DNA from: Rhizobiaceae bacterium
GTDB taxonomy: Bacteria > Pseudomonadota > Alphaproteobacteria > Rhizobiales > Rhizobiaceae
Assembly: GCA_028865845.1 (NCBI GenBank)
Contig: JAGWJK010000345.1
Location: 1 to 5,694, forward strand
DNA length: 5,694 bases
Direction: 5' to 3'
Part shown: positions 1 through 5,361 of the stretch, in pieces
How positions within the stretch are numbered: position 1 is the first letter of the stretch
How the letters are laid out: each line of letters opens with the position of its first letter
Notes under the pieces: model-generated
Database searches by the model: none
Seen by the model: only the letters and a program-made list of their open reading frames with translations
What the model was told of the DNA's origin: nothing
Program-made: the position numbers and the translations under genes

Positions 1-226
1 CGATTTCTCGCCGCTCGGGAAAAATGCTGTTGTGACCGATATCGTCTACGTGCCGCTGAAGACGCCGCTGCTTGCCCAGGCCGAAGAGCAGGGCTTCGCC
101 ATTGTCGACGGTCTCGGCATGCTGCTGCATCAGGCGGTGCCGGGTTTCGAGAAGTGGTTCGGCAAACGCCCCGTCGTTGACGCGGAGCTGCGCGCCCTGA
201 TCATCGCCGATATGGACAGGCACTGA
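1..226 (+). CDS. aroE: Shikimate dehydrogenase, C-terminal part (5' end outside window)
   Basis: The open frame runs in from the left edge (first full codon at base 2) and gives the last 74 residues before TGA at 224-226. Shikimate dehydrogenase (NADPH) reduces 3-dehydroshikimate to shikimate in aromatic amino acid synthesis, in the cytoplasm. The visible part carries the family's C-terminal hallmarks: a [12 protein letters not shown] strand and turn, then an AEEQG helix, then GLGMLLHQA, whose Gln helps bind shikimate, followed by a FEKWFG helix. A GTG codon at 32 lies in this frame but is internal, because the reading continues upstream with residues typical of the family. The stop overlaps the coaE ATG by one base, so the two are probably co-transcribed and translationally coupled. 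The N-terminal substrate-binding half and most of the NADP-binding fold lie outside the window. Confidence 0.93.
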   Translation, partial: DFSPLGKNAVVTDIVYVPLKTPLLAQAEEQGFAIVDGLGMLLHQAVPGFEKWFGKRPVVDAELRALIIADMDRH

Positions 227-843
227 TGATCCGCGTCGGCCTCACCGGATCGATCGGCATGGGAAAATCGACGTCGGCAAAGCTGTTTGCCGAAGCCGGT
301 ATCCCGGTCAATGATGCCGATGCGGTCGTGCATGATCTCTATCGTGGCGAGGCCGTGCCGCTGGTGGAAACGGTGTTTCCCGGATCGACGAAGGATGGAG
401 CGGTCGACAGGCAGGAGCTTGGACGGCAGCTTGCCGCCGATCCCGCGGGCTTCAAGCAGCTGGAAGCTATCGTGCATCCGCTGGTGCGGCAACGCGAACA
501 GGTGTTCCTGGATCGAAATCGCGCGGCCGGGGCAGACATCGTCGTGCTCGACATCCCTTTGCTCTTCGAGACCGGAGCCGATGAAAGGGTCGACAGGATC
601 GTCGTCGTCAGCTGCGATCCACAGATTCAACGAGAGAGGGTGCTTGCCCGGCCGGGCATGACGGAGGAAAAATTCAATATGATTCTCTCCCGCCAGACGC
701 CGGATGCGGAAAAGCGGGCGAGGGCTGACTATATCATCGACACCAGCCGCAGCATCGAAGCGGCAAAGGAACGAGTTGGCGAGATCATTGCGGACCTCCG
801 GCACCAGCCGCTGGGCAATGGACCTCTAGGCGGAAAGGCCTGA
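226..843 (+). CDS. coaE: Dephospho-CoA kinase
   Basis: Phosphorylates the 3'-hydroxyl of dephospho-CoA with ATP, the last step of coenzyme A synthesis, in the cytoplasm. The 205-residue product has the normal family length. The P-loop GSIGMGKS is at residues 8-15 directly after the first beta strand. The DAD motif at 30-32 matches the conserved catalytic-site aspartate region. HPLV at 84-87, DIPLLFE at 109-115, the lid-region SRQ at 155-157 and RADYIIDT at 166-173 all follow in the usual order. The start is the ATG overlapping the aroE stop by one base (TGATG), preceded by a GGACAGG ribosome-binding site at 214-220. It ends one base before dnaQ starts, placing it in the middle of an aroE-coaE-dnaQ operon, an order I know from many alphaproteobacteria. 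All key residues appear intact. Confidence 0.96.
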   Translation: MIRVGLTGSIGMGKSTSAKLFAEAGIPVNDADAVVHDLYRGEAVPLVETVFPGSTKDGAVDRQELGRQLAADPAGFKQLEAIVHPLVRQREQVFLDRNRAAGADIVVLDIPLLFETGADERVDRIVVVSCDPQIQRERVLARPGMTEEKFNMILSRQTPDAEKRARADYIIDTSRSIEAAKERVGEIIADLRHQPLGNGPLGGKA

Positions 844-844
844 T

Positions 845-1561
845 ATGCGCGAAATCATTTTCGATACGGAAACCACCGGCCTCGACAACCGCGCCGATCG
901 CATCATCGAAATTGGCGGCATCGAGCTCTTCAATCATTTCCCGACCGGAAAGACGCTGCACCTGTTCGTCAATCCCGGTGATCGCAAGGTTCATCCGGAC
1001 GCGCTTGCCATTCACGGCATTACCGATGAATTCCTGAAGGACAAGCCGTCTTTCGCTGACGTCGCCGATCAGATCCTCGAATTCTTCGGCGATGCCAAGT
1101 GGATCGCTCACAACGCCACCTTCGACATGGGCTTCGTCAATGCCGAGTTCGCCCGTCTGACCCGGCCGCCGATCCTGCCCGACATGGTGATCGACACGCT
1201 GGCCATGGCGCGGCGCAAGCATCCAATGGGACCAAATTCGCTCGATGCCCTTTGCCGGCGCTACGGCATCGACAATTCTCACCGCACAAAGCACGGCGCA
1301 TTGCTCGACTCCGAGCTGTTGGCCGAAGTCTATATCGAGATGATCGGCGGCCGGCAGACGGCGCTGGGTCTCGGCAGCATGGCCGGTTCGTCGTCCCGTT
1401 CGCGTCAGATCGATGATGTCGAAGAGGTCGTCGCGGATATCTTCGTTCGCCCGGCACCGCTGCCGGAGAGGCTTACCCAGGTCGAGCGCGACGCTCATGC
1501 CGCGCTGGTCGCCAAGCTCGGCGAAAAGGGCATCTGGTCGAAATACGGCACGTCGAACTGA
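845..1561 (+). CDS. dnaQ: DNA polymerase III epsilon subunit (3'-5' proofreading exonuclease)
   Basis: Proofreading exonuclease of the replicative polymerase, a DEDDh-type 3'-5' exonuclease, 238 residues, close to the family's usual length. All five catalytic residues are visible: D7 and E9 in FDTETTGL (Exo I), D94 in AHNATFDMGF (Exo II), and H150 with D155 in HGALLDSELLAEVY (Exo III). QTALGL at 171-176 sits just after the exonuclease domain, at the place of the clamp-binding motif in E. coli epsilon, so it probably contacts the beta clamp. The C-terminal tail (about 190-238) is where the family binds the polymerase alpha subunit. The start ATG lies one base after the coaE stop and is preceded by AAAGG at 834-838. 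It is the last gene of the leftward block, ended by the hairpin at 1601-1632. Confidence 0.96.
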   Translation: MREIIFDTETTGLDNRADRIIEIGGIELFNHFPTGKTLHLFVNPGDRKVHPDALAIHGITDEFLKDKPSFADVADQILEFFGDAKWIAHNATFDMGFVNAEFARLTRPPILPDMVIDTLAMARRKHPMGPNSLDALCRRYGIDNSHRTKHGALLDSELLAEVYIEMIGGRQTALGLGSMAGSSSRSRQIDDVEEVVADIFVRPAPLPERLTQVERDAHAALVAKLGEKGIWSKYGTSN

Positions 1562-1600
1562 CGGGCTATCCCACATTGAAAAAAGAATATGCCGCTTAAA

Positions 1601-1637
1601 GAAAATGCCCGGATCGATGTCCGGGCATTTTCATTTT
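1601..1637. terminator. Bidirectional intrinsic terminator between dnaQ and secB
   Basis: A perfect 13-bp inverted repeat has arms GAAAATGCCCGGA (1601-1613) and TCCGGGCATTTTC (1620-1632) and a 6-base loop. On the + strand the GC core is followed by a T-rich run (ATTTTCATTTTC, ending 1638). On the - strand the complement of the flanking A-rich bases (1597-1605) gives a T-rich run too. It lies 40 bases after the dnaQ stop and about 29 bases after the secB stop, so it most likely ends both convergent transcripts. Nothing else is seen in the 99-base gap 1562-1660. Confidence 0.9.
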
Positions 1638-1660
1638 CGTCGAAAGGATCGATCGAAGAC

Positions 1661-2140
1661 TTAGTTCGGCAGTACGTCGACCTGGGCGCGGGCCTGTTCT
1701 TCGGCAACGCGCTGCGTGAACATCTGCGCGAAATCGATCGGGTCGATCATCAGCGGCGGGAAGCCGCCATTGCGGGTGACGTCGGCGATGATCTGGCGGG
1801 CGAATGGGAAGAGCAGGCGCGGGCACTCGATGAAGAGCAGCGGCAGCATGTGTTCCTGCGGGAAACCGGTGACGCGGAAAACGCCGCCATAAACCAGCTC
1901 GGTGTGGAAGAGAACGCGGTCGCCATCCTTGGCTTCGGCATTCAGCGTCAACACGACGTCGAAATCGGATTCCGACAGCGGATTGGCATTGACGTTGACA
2001 TTGATGTTGATGTCAGGCGCATTCTCGCGGGCCTGCAGCGAACGCGGCGCGCCAGGATTTTCGAAGGAGAGATCCTTGGTGTACTGCGCAAGGATGGAAA
2101 GGTTCGGGCTGGCTGTGCCGTTGCTGGTGTCGGTGGCCAT
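1661..2140 (-). CDS. secB: Protein-export chaperone SecB
   Basis: Tetrameric cytoplasmic chaperone that keeps preproteins unfolded and hands them to SecA. The 159-residue product matches the family in length. Diagnostic stretches are [13 protein letters not shown] near residues 20-32, [12 protein letters not shown] in the middle, and the highly conserved run [15 protein letters not shown], then [18 protein letters not shown] towards the end. A low-complexity segment of alternating Asn and hydrophobic residues ([10 protein letters not shown], about 44-53) lies between the first conserved block and the core; it forms part of a strand-rich segment and is encoded by a near-repeat. The ATG at 2140-2138 follows an AGAGGA ribosome-binding site at 2153-2148. 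The gene is downstream of fxsA on the same strand with about 100 bases between, and converges on dnaQ. Confidence 0.96.
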   Translation of the reverse strand: MATDTSNGTASPNLSILAQYTKDLSFENPGAPRSLQARENAPDININVNVNANPLSESDFDVVLTLNAEAKDGDRVLFHTELVYGGVFRVTGFPQEHMLPLLFIECPRLLFPFARQIIADVTRNGGFPPLMIDPIDFAQMFTQRVAEEQARAQVDVLPN

Positions 2141-2171
2141 GGAGGTTTCCTCTGGAGTCTATGGGTGTCGC

Positions 2172-2200
2172 CATCTACCATTTCGAATAGGGGCTTACAA
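2172..2200 (-). promoter_or_regulatory. Weak promoter candidate for secB
   Basis: On the - strand, TTGTAA (2200-2195) is followed after 17 bases by TAGATG (2177-2172). Matches to the housekeeping consensus are 4/6 and 3/6, so this is weak. It would give a leader of about 25 bases before the secB ATG at 2140. It lies downstream of the hairpin after fxsA, which is where a private secB promoter would be needed if that hairpin stops transcription. No operator repeat is visible. Confidence 0.25.
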
Positions 2201-2208
2201 CCCTTGAG

Positions 2209-2232
2209 GACGGGACCATCTTTGGCCCCGTC
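2209..2232 (-). terminator. Hairpin just after the fxsA stop; possible terminator or RNA-stabilising stem
   Basis: In the - strand RNA the arms GACGGGGCCA (2232-2223) and TGGTCCCGTC (2218-2209) form a 10-bp stem with one G-U pair and a 4-base loop. It starts four bases after the fxsA TAG (2238-2236). In the + strand RNA the same position is an A-C mismatch, so the stem favours the fxsA sense. No T run follows, so it is not a standard intrinsic terminator. It may protect the fxsA 3' end, mark a processing site between fxsA and secB, or act with a termination factor. Confidence 0.45.
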
Positions 2233-2235
2233 GGC

Positions 2236-2772
2236 CTATTCTTCCAGGCGCTTCTGGTCTGACCAGGGTGAGTTGCGATTAGGCTCGCGGTGGAAGTCCG
2301 TATCGTCAAGGTCGACCACATTGCCGGGCCCGCTCGAGCGGGGGCGAGGACCAGGGCCTGCATTCGATCCCGGCGCCTGTCCCGGTCCGCGCCGGAATGC
2401 GCCGGACGCACCGAGGACGACGATGCGCTTGCGCAGGACCTGCCAGGCAAGATCGCGAACGGCGGGAATAAACAGCAGAAGGCCGATGATGTCGGAAATG
2501 AAACCGGGCAGCATCAGCAGGAAAGCCGCAACCACGATCATGGCGCCGTGCACCATCTCGCGGCCTGGATCGCCGCCGTTGCGGCTCTCAGCCGAAATCC
2601 GCTGCAGGACTCCGATCCCCTGGATACGGAGAAGTGCTGCCCCGACCACGACGCTGAGGACGACCAATGCCAATGTCGCCCAGACGCCGACAATCTTGCC
2701 GACGATGACGAAGCCAGCAATCTCGGCGAGCGGCATCAGAAAGACGAGGACGGGAACGATGGATAGGCGCAT
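2236..2772 (-). CDS. fxsA: FxsA family inner-membrane protein
   Basis: Small polytopic membrane protein of the FxsA family; E. coli FxsA is known for easing exclusion of phage T7 by the F plasmid when overproduced, but its normal role is not settled. The 178-residue product has hydrophobic segments at about 5-24, 28-48 and 76-103. The family signature LPGFISDIIGLLLFIPAVR occupies 88-106. After residue 120 there is a Gly/Pro/Arg-rich, probably disordered cytoplasmic tail, then an acidic stretch VVDLDDTDFH at 152-161, a layout common in alphaproteobacterial members. The ATG at 2772-2770 has an AGGA ribosome-binding site at 2785-2782 with 9-base spacing. It is divergent from timA and upstream of secB. 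I see no convincing promoter on the - strand in 2773-2969; a lone TAAATT lies at the edge of the palindromic repeat. Confidence 0.92.
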   Translation of the reverse strand: MRLSIVPVLVFLMPLAEIAGFVIVGKIVGVWATLALVVLSVVVGAALLRIQGIGVLQRISAESRNGGDPGREMVHGAMIVVAAFLLMLPGFISDIIGLLLFIPAVRDLAWQVLRKRIVVLGASGAFRRGPGQAPGSNAGPGPRPRSSGPGNVVDLDDTDFHREPNRNSPWSDQKRLEE

Positions 2773-2807
2773 GATGACGTGTCCTGGGAGCGAATGTCTC
2801 TGAATTT

Positions 2808-2855
2808 AGCATGATCCCGCTCGAAAACCGCTTCACTCTTTTTCGAGATCGTGCT
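2808..2855. repeat. Intergenic palindromic repeat element
   Basis: The left arm is AGCATGAT (2808-2815), four extra bases, then CTCGAAAA (2820-2827). The right arm is TTTTCGAG (2840-2847) then ATCGTGCT (2848-2855). The arms pair over 16 positions with one mismatch (a G-U pair in the + strand RNA) and a 4-base bulge; the loop contains CCGCTTCAC. From memory, short palindromes built around GAAAACCGCTTC with ATGAT/ATCATG ends are scattered between genes of Rhizobium relatives, so this is probably one degenerate copy of such a family. It occupies the fxsA side of the divergent gap 2773-2969. The rest of that gap holds the timA promoter candidate and a short GATG tandem at 2905-2917. Confidence 0.6.
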
Positions 2856-2899
2856 CAAGCGTTAGTTCATCACGCGCAATAAAGATACCGGTCCGCTAT

Positions 2900-2928
2900 T
2901 TGAATGATGGATGGATGCGGACTATATG
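2900..2928 (+). promoter_or_regulatory. Promoter candidate for the timA-mltA-smr-regulator genes
   Basis: TTGAAT (2900-2905) is followed after exactly 17 bases by TATATG (2923-2928), each matching the housekeeping consensus at 4 of 6 positions. The -10 also reads CTATAT at 2922-2927, the form often seen in rhizobial sigma-70 promoters. Transcription would start near 2935 and leave a leader of about 35 bases before the timA ATG at 2970. It is the best promoter-like match I found upstream of the rightward gene block. Confidence 0.5.
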
Positions 2929-2969
2929 GGTGTTGAAACTCTTAATTTTAACGGCGGTTCCGACACGAG

Positions 2970-3671
2970 ATGGGTGCAAACGACTTTGTGACGATCTTTT
3001 TCCTGGTGGCGGCGGTGCTGATTTTCTTTCAGCTTCGCAGCGTCCTTGGCCGCCGCACGGGAAATGAGAAGCCGCCGCGCGATCTCTATGGCTCGTCCGA
3101 ATCAACGCCCGGACCGAATGCGCCGGATGCCGGCAAGGTCGTCACCCTGCCGCGCCGCGATGTGATCGAGGACGAAAACCGTTTCGCCGCCATCGACGCC
3201 TTCACGGCTGCCGGCACGCCGCTTAATGATTCCCTGCGCGAATTGAGCAAGGCCGATGCCTCCTTCAATCCGAAGGAATTCGTCAATGGCGCCCGCGCCG
3301 CCTATGAGATGATCGTCATGGCCTTTGCCGAAGGCGACCGCAAGACGCTCAAGGGCCTGTTGTCGCGCGAAGTCTATGAAGGCTTCGATGCTGCCATCAC
3401 CGAGCGCGAAGCCAAGGGTGAGAAGGTTAAGTCGAGCTTCGTCGGCATCGACAAGGCTGATATCCTCAATGCCGAAATGAAGGGGTCCGAGGCTTTCGTC
3501 ACCATGCGCATCGTCAGCCAGATGATTTCTGCGACCTACGACAAGGCGGGCACGCTGATCGATGGTGATGCCGAGACGGTTGCCGAGGTCAGTGATCTCT
3601 GGACCTTCTCGCGAGACAGCCGATCGCGCGACCCGAACTGGAAACTTGTGGCGACCGAATCCGAACAATGA
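2970..3671 (+). CDS. timA: Tim44-like inner-membrane protein (TimA family)
   Basis: A 233-residue protein with one N-terminal membrane anchor (about 6-22, VTIFFLVAAVLIFFQLRSVLGRR, cut off by basic residues) and a C-terminal Tim44-like domain (about 88-231). The domain is recognised by FNPKEFVNGARAAYEMI at 99-115, a helix pair with EGDRKTLKGLLS, and the closing strands with SDLWTFSRD and DPNWKLVATE. The linker 30-85 is Pro/Gly/Asp-rich. Mitochondrial Tim44 tethers Hsp70 to the import channel; alphaproteobacterial TimA is its relative, sits at the inner membrane, and has no firmly settled role. The start is fixed by an in-frame TAA at 2949 and no earlier ATG/GTG/TTG, yet no strong ribosome-binding site precedes it (GGCGG at 2953-2957 is distant). 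Its stop overlaps the mltA ATG (ATGA). Confidence 0.9.
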   Translation: MGANDFVTIFFLVAAVLIFFQLRSVLGRRTGNEKPPRDLYGSSESTPGPNAPDAGKVVTLPRRDVIEDENRFAAIDAFTAAGTPLNDSLRELSKADASFNPKEFVNGARAAYEMIVMAFAEGDRKTLKGLLSREVYEGFDAAITEREAKGEKVKSSFVGIDKADILNAEMKGSEAFVTMRIVSQMISATYDKAGTLIDGDAETVAEVSDLWTFSRDSRSRDPNWKLVATESEQ

Positions 3672-4786
3672 CGAGCGCATCTCAGGATTTCAGGCTGGAG
3701 CCGGCAACCTTCGCCGATCTGAAGGGCTGGAAGGGTGATGACCCTTCCAGCCTTTTTCGCGCTATGAAGGACTGTCGCAACTATATCCGCGGCGTGAAGC
3801 CGTACCGCACCGGCATTGCCGGTCTGACCGCGGAGGATCTGTTGACCCTCCTCGATGACGCGGAAGGGTATCAGCCTGCAAGTGCGGCCGAGGCCCGCGC
3901 CTTCTTCGAGGAGCGCTGCCGACCTTTCTTCATCCGCCGGACCGACGGTAACAGCGGTTTCGTCACCGCCTTTTTCGAGCCTGAGATCGAGGTCTCTGAC
4001 ACGCCGGACGAGGTCTATCGCTATCCGTTCTATCGGCGGCCGGACGATCTGATCGATCTCGATGACGGCAACCGGCCGGCGTCGCTCGATCAGTCCTATA
4101 TGTTCGGGCGCCTGAGTGATGGTGTGATCTCGGCCTATCCGGATCGCGGGGAGATCGATCGCGGTTACCTCGAAGGCAAGGGCCTGGAGATCGCCTGGGC
4201 GAAATCCAAGGTCGATGTCTTCTTCGTGCATGTCCAGGGTGCCGCGCGGCTGCGTTATTCCGATGGACGCATGGGGCGCATCACCTATGCCGCCAAGGCC
4301 GGCCATCCTTTTTCCGCGGTGGGACGGCTGTTGATTGATCGCGGCCTGCTCGACCGGGCAACCATCTCGATGCAGAGCATCCGCGACTGGCTCTATGCCC
4401 ATCCGGATGAGGTCGATGAGGTCCTGTCGCATAACAGGTCCTATATCTTCTTTCGCGAGGCAGACGTCGCCGATCCGTCGCTCGGCCCGATCGCAGCGGC
4501 AAAGGTTCCCTTGGTCGCGGGTCGTTCGCTTGCCGTCGACCGGCTGATCCACACCTTCGGCTTTCCGTTCTTCATCGCATCGGAACGCCTCACGCATCTC
4601 GACGACGGCCGGCCCTTCGGGCGGCTGTTGCTGGCGCTCGATACCGGCTCGGCGATCGTCGGGCCGGCGCGTGGCGATATCTTTACCGGCTCCGGCTATG
4701 ATGCGGGCGAGCTTGCCGGCACGGTGCGTCACGACGCCGATTTCTATATCCTCATCCCAAAGGCGGCAGCTCAGAGGTTCGGCTGA
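3668..4786 (+). CDS. mltA: MltA-type lytic murein transglycosylase family protein
   Basis: The family cleaves the MurNAc-GlcNAc bond in peptidoglycan, leaving 1,6-anhydroMurNAc ends. The 372-residue product shows the MltA fold markers in order: a DLKGWKGDDPSSLF N-terminal helix region (18-30), the GFVTAFFEPEI strand, VDVFFVHVQGAARLRYSDG, NRSYIFFRE, GPIAAAKVPLVAGRSLAVD, and the closing 3D region LALDTGSAIVGPARGDIFTGSG. D337 in GDIF corresponds to the catalytic aspartate of E. coli MltA, and D325 to the conserved aspartate before it; both are present. The ATG overlaps the timA stop by four bases (ATGA) with no clear ribosome-binding site, so initiation probably depends on coupling. An in-frame TGA at 3593 and the absence of other ATG, GTG or TTG codons exclude a longer form. 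No signal peptide or lipobox is visible, unlike lipoprotein MltA of E. coli. A terminator-like hairpin lies inside codons 19-30. Confidence 0.92.
   Translation: MTSASQDFRLEPATFADLKGWKGDDPSSLFRAMKDCRNYIRGVKPYRTGIAGLTAEDLLTLLDDAEGYQPASAAEARAFFEERCRPFFIRRTDGNSGFVTAFFEPEIEVSDTPDEVYRYPFYRRPDDLIDLDDGNRPASLDQSYMFGRLSDGVISAYPDRGEIDRGYLEGKGLEIAWAKSKVDVFFVHVQGAARLRYSDGRMGRITYAAKAGHPFSAVGRLLIDRGLLDRATISMQSIRDWLYAHPDEVDEVLSHNRSYIFFREADVADPSLGPIAAAKVPLVAGRSLAVDRLIHTFGFPFFIASERLTHLDDGRPFGRLLLALDTGSAIVGPARGDIFTGSGYDAGELAGTVRHDADFYILIPKAAAQRFG
3722..3757 (+). terminator. Intrinsic-terminator structure inside the mltA 5' coding region
   Basis: A perfect 12-bp inverted repeat has arms GGCTGGAAGGGT (3725-3736) and ACCCTTCCAGCC (3741-3752), a GATG loop, and TTTTT directly after (3753-3757). 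Pairing of AAG (3722-3724) with the first T extends the stem to about 15 bp. It begins about 50 bases after the timA stop (3669-3671), a usual place for that gene's terminator, but it is inside mltA codons 19-30. The - strand has no T run on its side, so it is directional. Structure is seen directly; whether it terminates, and how often, is inference. Confidence 0.7.
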
Positions 4787-5361
4787 TGGCCAGGGAAAGG
4801 AAGCTGAGCAACGACGAGCGCGTTTTGTGGGGCAAGGTGGCGAAGAGCACCCGCCCGATGCCGGAGCGCCTTGCCGATATCGCCGCTTTCGATGCGGTGC
4901 TGGCCGAAGAGCAGCAGGCGGAAGAAATCGCGCGTGCCGAAAAGGCAAAAATTGCCGCCGCTTCCGTTTCCGCCGATCCGCAGACGCCTCCGCCGCCGCA
5001 GAAACAACCCTCCGGCAGGCATCAGCCGCTGGAAAGACCGGTGAAGCGGAAGATCGCCAAGGGTCGGCTTGCGCTGGAGGCGCGGATCGACCTGCACGGT
5101 CTGATCCAGAGCGAAGCACATGTCATGCTCCTTGACTTCCTGCTGCGCGCCCATGAACGCGGCCTCCGCCACGTCCTCGTCATCACCGGCAAGGGCAGCT
5201 CGATGGGCAGCGAAGGCGCGCTGAAGCGCGCAGTGCCGATATGGTTCTCGAAGCCGGAATTCCGCTTCCTCATTTCGTCTTATGAGACGGCGGCTCAGCA
5301 TCACGGCGGCGACGGCGCCCTCTATATCCGCCTGTCGCGTCCCAAAGGAGAACGGCCGTGA
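4786..5361 (+). CDS. Smr-domain protein (MutS2 C-terminal-like)
   Basis: A 191-residue protein with a C-terminal Smr domain (about 98-185). The domain shows DLHG at 102-105, a helix with SEAHVMLLDFLLRAHERG, the strand and turn HVLVITGKGSS at 129-139, and the closing HHGGDGALYIRL at 172-183. Smr domains bind nucleic acid and many act as endonucleases; the DLHG and GKG motifs form the active-site region and are intact. The N-terminal half (1-95) is charged, with a Glu/Ala-rich helix (about 34-60) and then a Pro-rich linker, and is probably flexible. It is a stand-alone Smr protein, not a full MutS2. The ATG overlaps the mltA stop by one base and has AGAGG at 4773-4777. The stop overlaps the next gene by three bases. 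The substrate cannot be told from sequence. Confidence 0.93.
   Translation: MARERKLSNDERVLWGKVAKSTRPMPERLADIAAFDAVLAEEQQAEEIARAEKAKIAAASVSADPQTPPPPQKQPSGRHQPLERPVKRKIAKGRLALEARIDLHGLIQSEAHVMLLDFLLRAHERGLRHVLVITGKGSSMGSEGALKRAVPIWFSKPEFRFLISSYETAAQHHGGDGALYIRLSRPKGERP
5344..5350 (+). promoter_or_regulatory. Ribosome-binding site deciding the GTG start of the regulator
   Basis: AAAGGAG lies 7 bases before GTG at 5358-5360. It is the strongest Shine-Dalgarno sequence in the rightward block and supports GTG as the start even though no ATG is available before the helix-turn-helix. Confidence 0.8.

Noticed and set aside
645..658. A perfect 14-base palindrome TGCCCGGCCGGGCA in coaE
   Set aside because: It has no loop or T run, lies in codons for LARPGM, and is the sort of palindrome expected by chance in GC-rich coding DNA.
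130..804. A 224-codon open frame on the - strand opposite coaE
   Set aside because: Antisense shadow; coaE on the + strand has all family motifs and operon spacing.
1451..1466. A CCGGCA/TGCCGG hairpin with a 4-base loop near the dnaQ 3' end
   Set aside because: The stem is only 6 bp, there is no T run, and the real terminator lies downstream at 1601-1637.
785..1576. A 263-codon open frame on the - strand opposite dnaQ
   Set aside because: Antisense shadow of a gene with all five catalytic residues intact.
2329..2342. A perfect 14-base palindrome CCCGCTCGAGCGGG in fxsA
   Set aside because: It lies in codons for the Pro/Ser/Gly-rich tail and has no second copy that I saw in the window; best explained by composition.
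1589..2803. A 404-codon open frame on the + strand over secB and fxsA
   Set aside because: SecB and FxsA are unmistakable on the other strand. This frame also starts before the terminator hairpin and its product is low in recognisable structure.
2905..2917. A short GATG tandem repeat in the promoter spacer of timA
   Set aside because: Only about three units, too short to call a repeat element, and it lies between the -35 and -10 where sequence is free to vary.
3536..5119. A 527-codon open frame on the - strand across mltA and the Smr gene
   Set aside because: It is antisense to two clearly recognised genes. Its product is Arg/Ala-rich with no domain, as expected of a shadow frame in GC-rich DNA.
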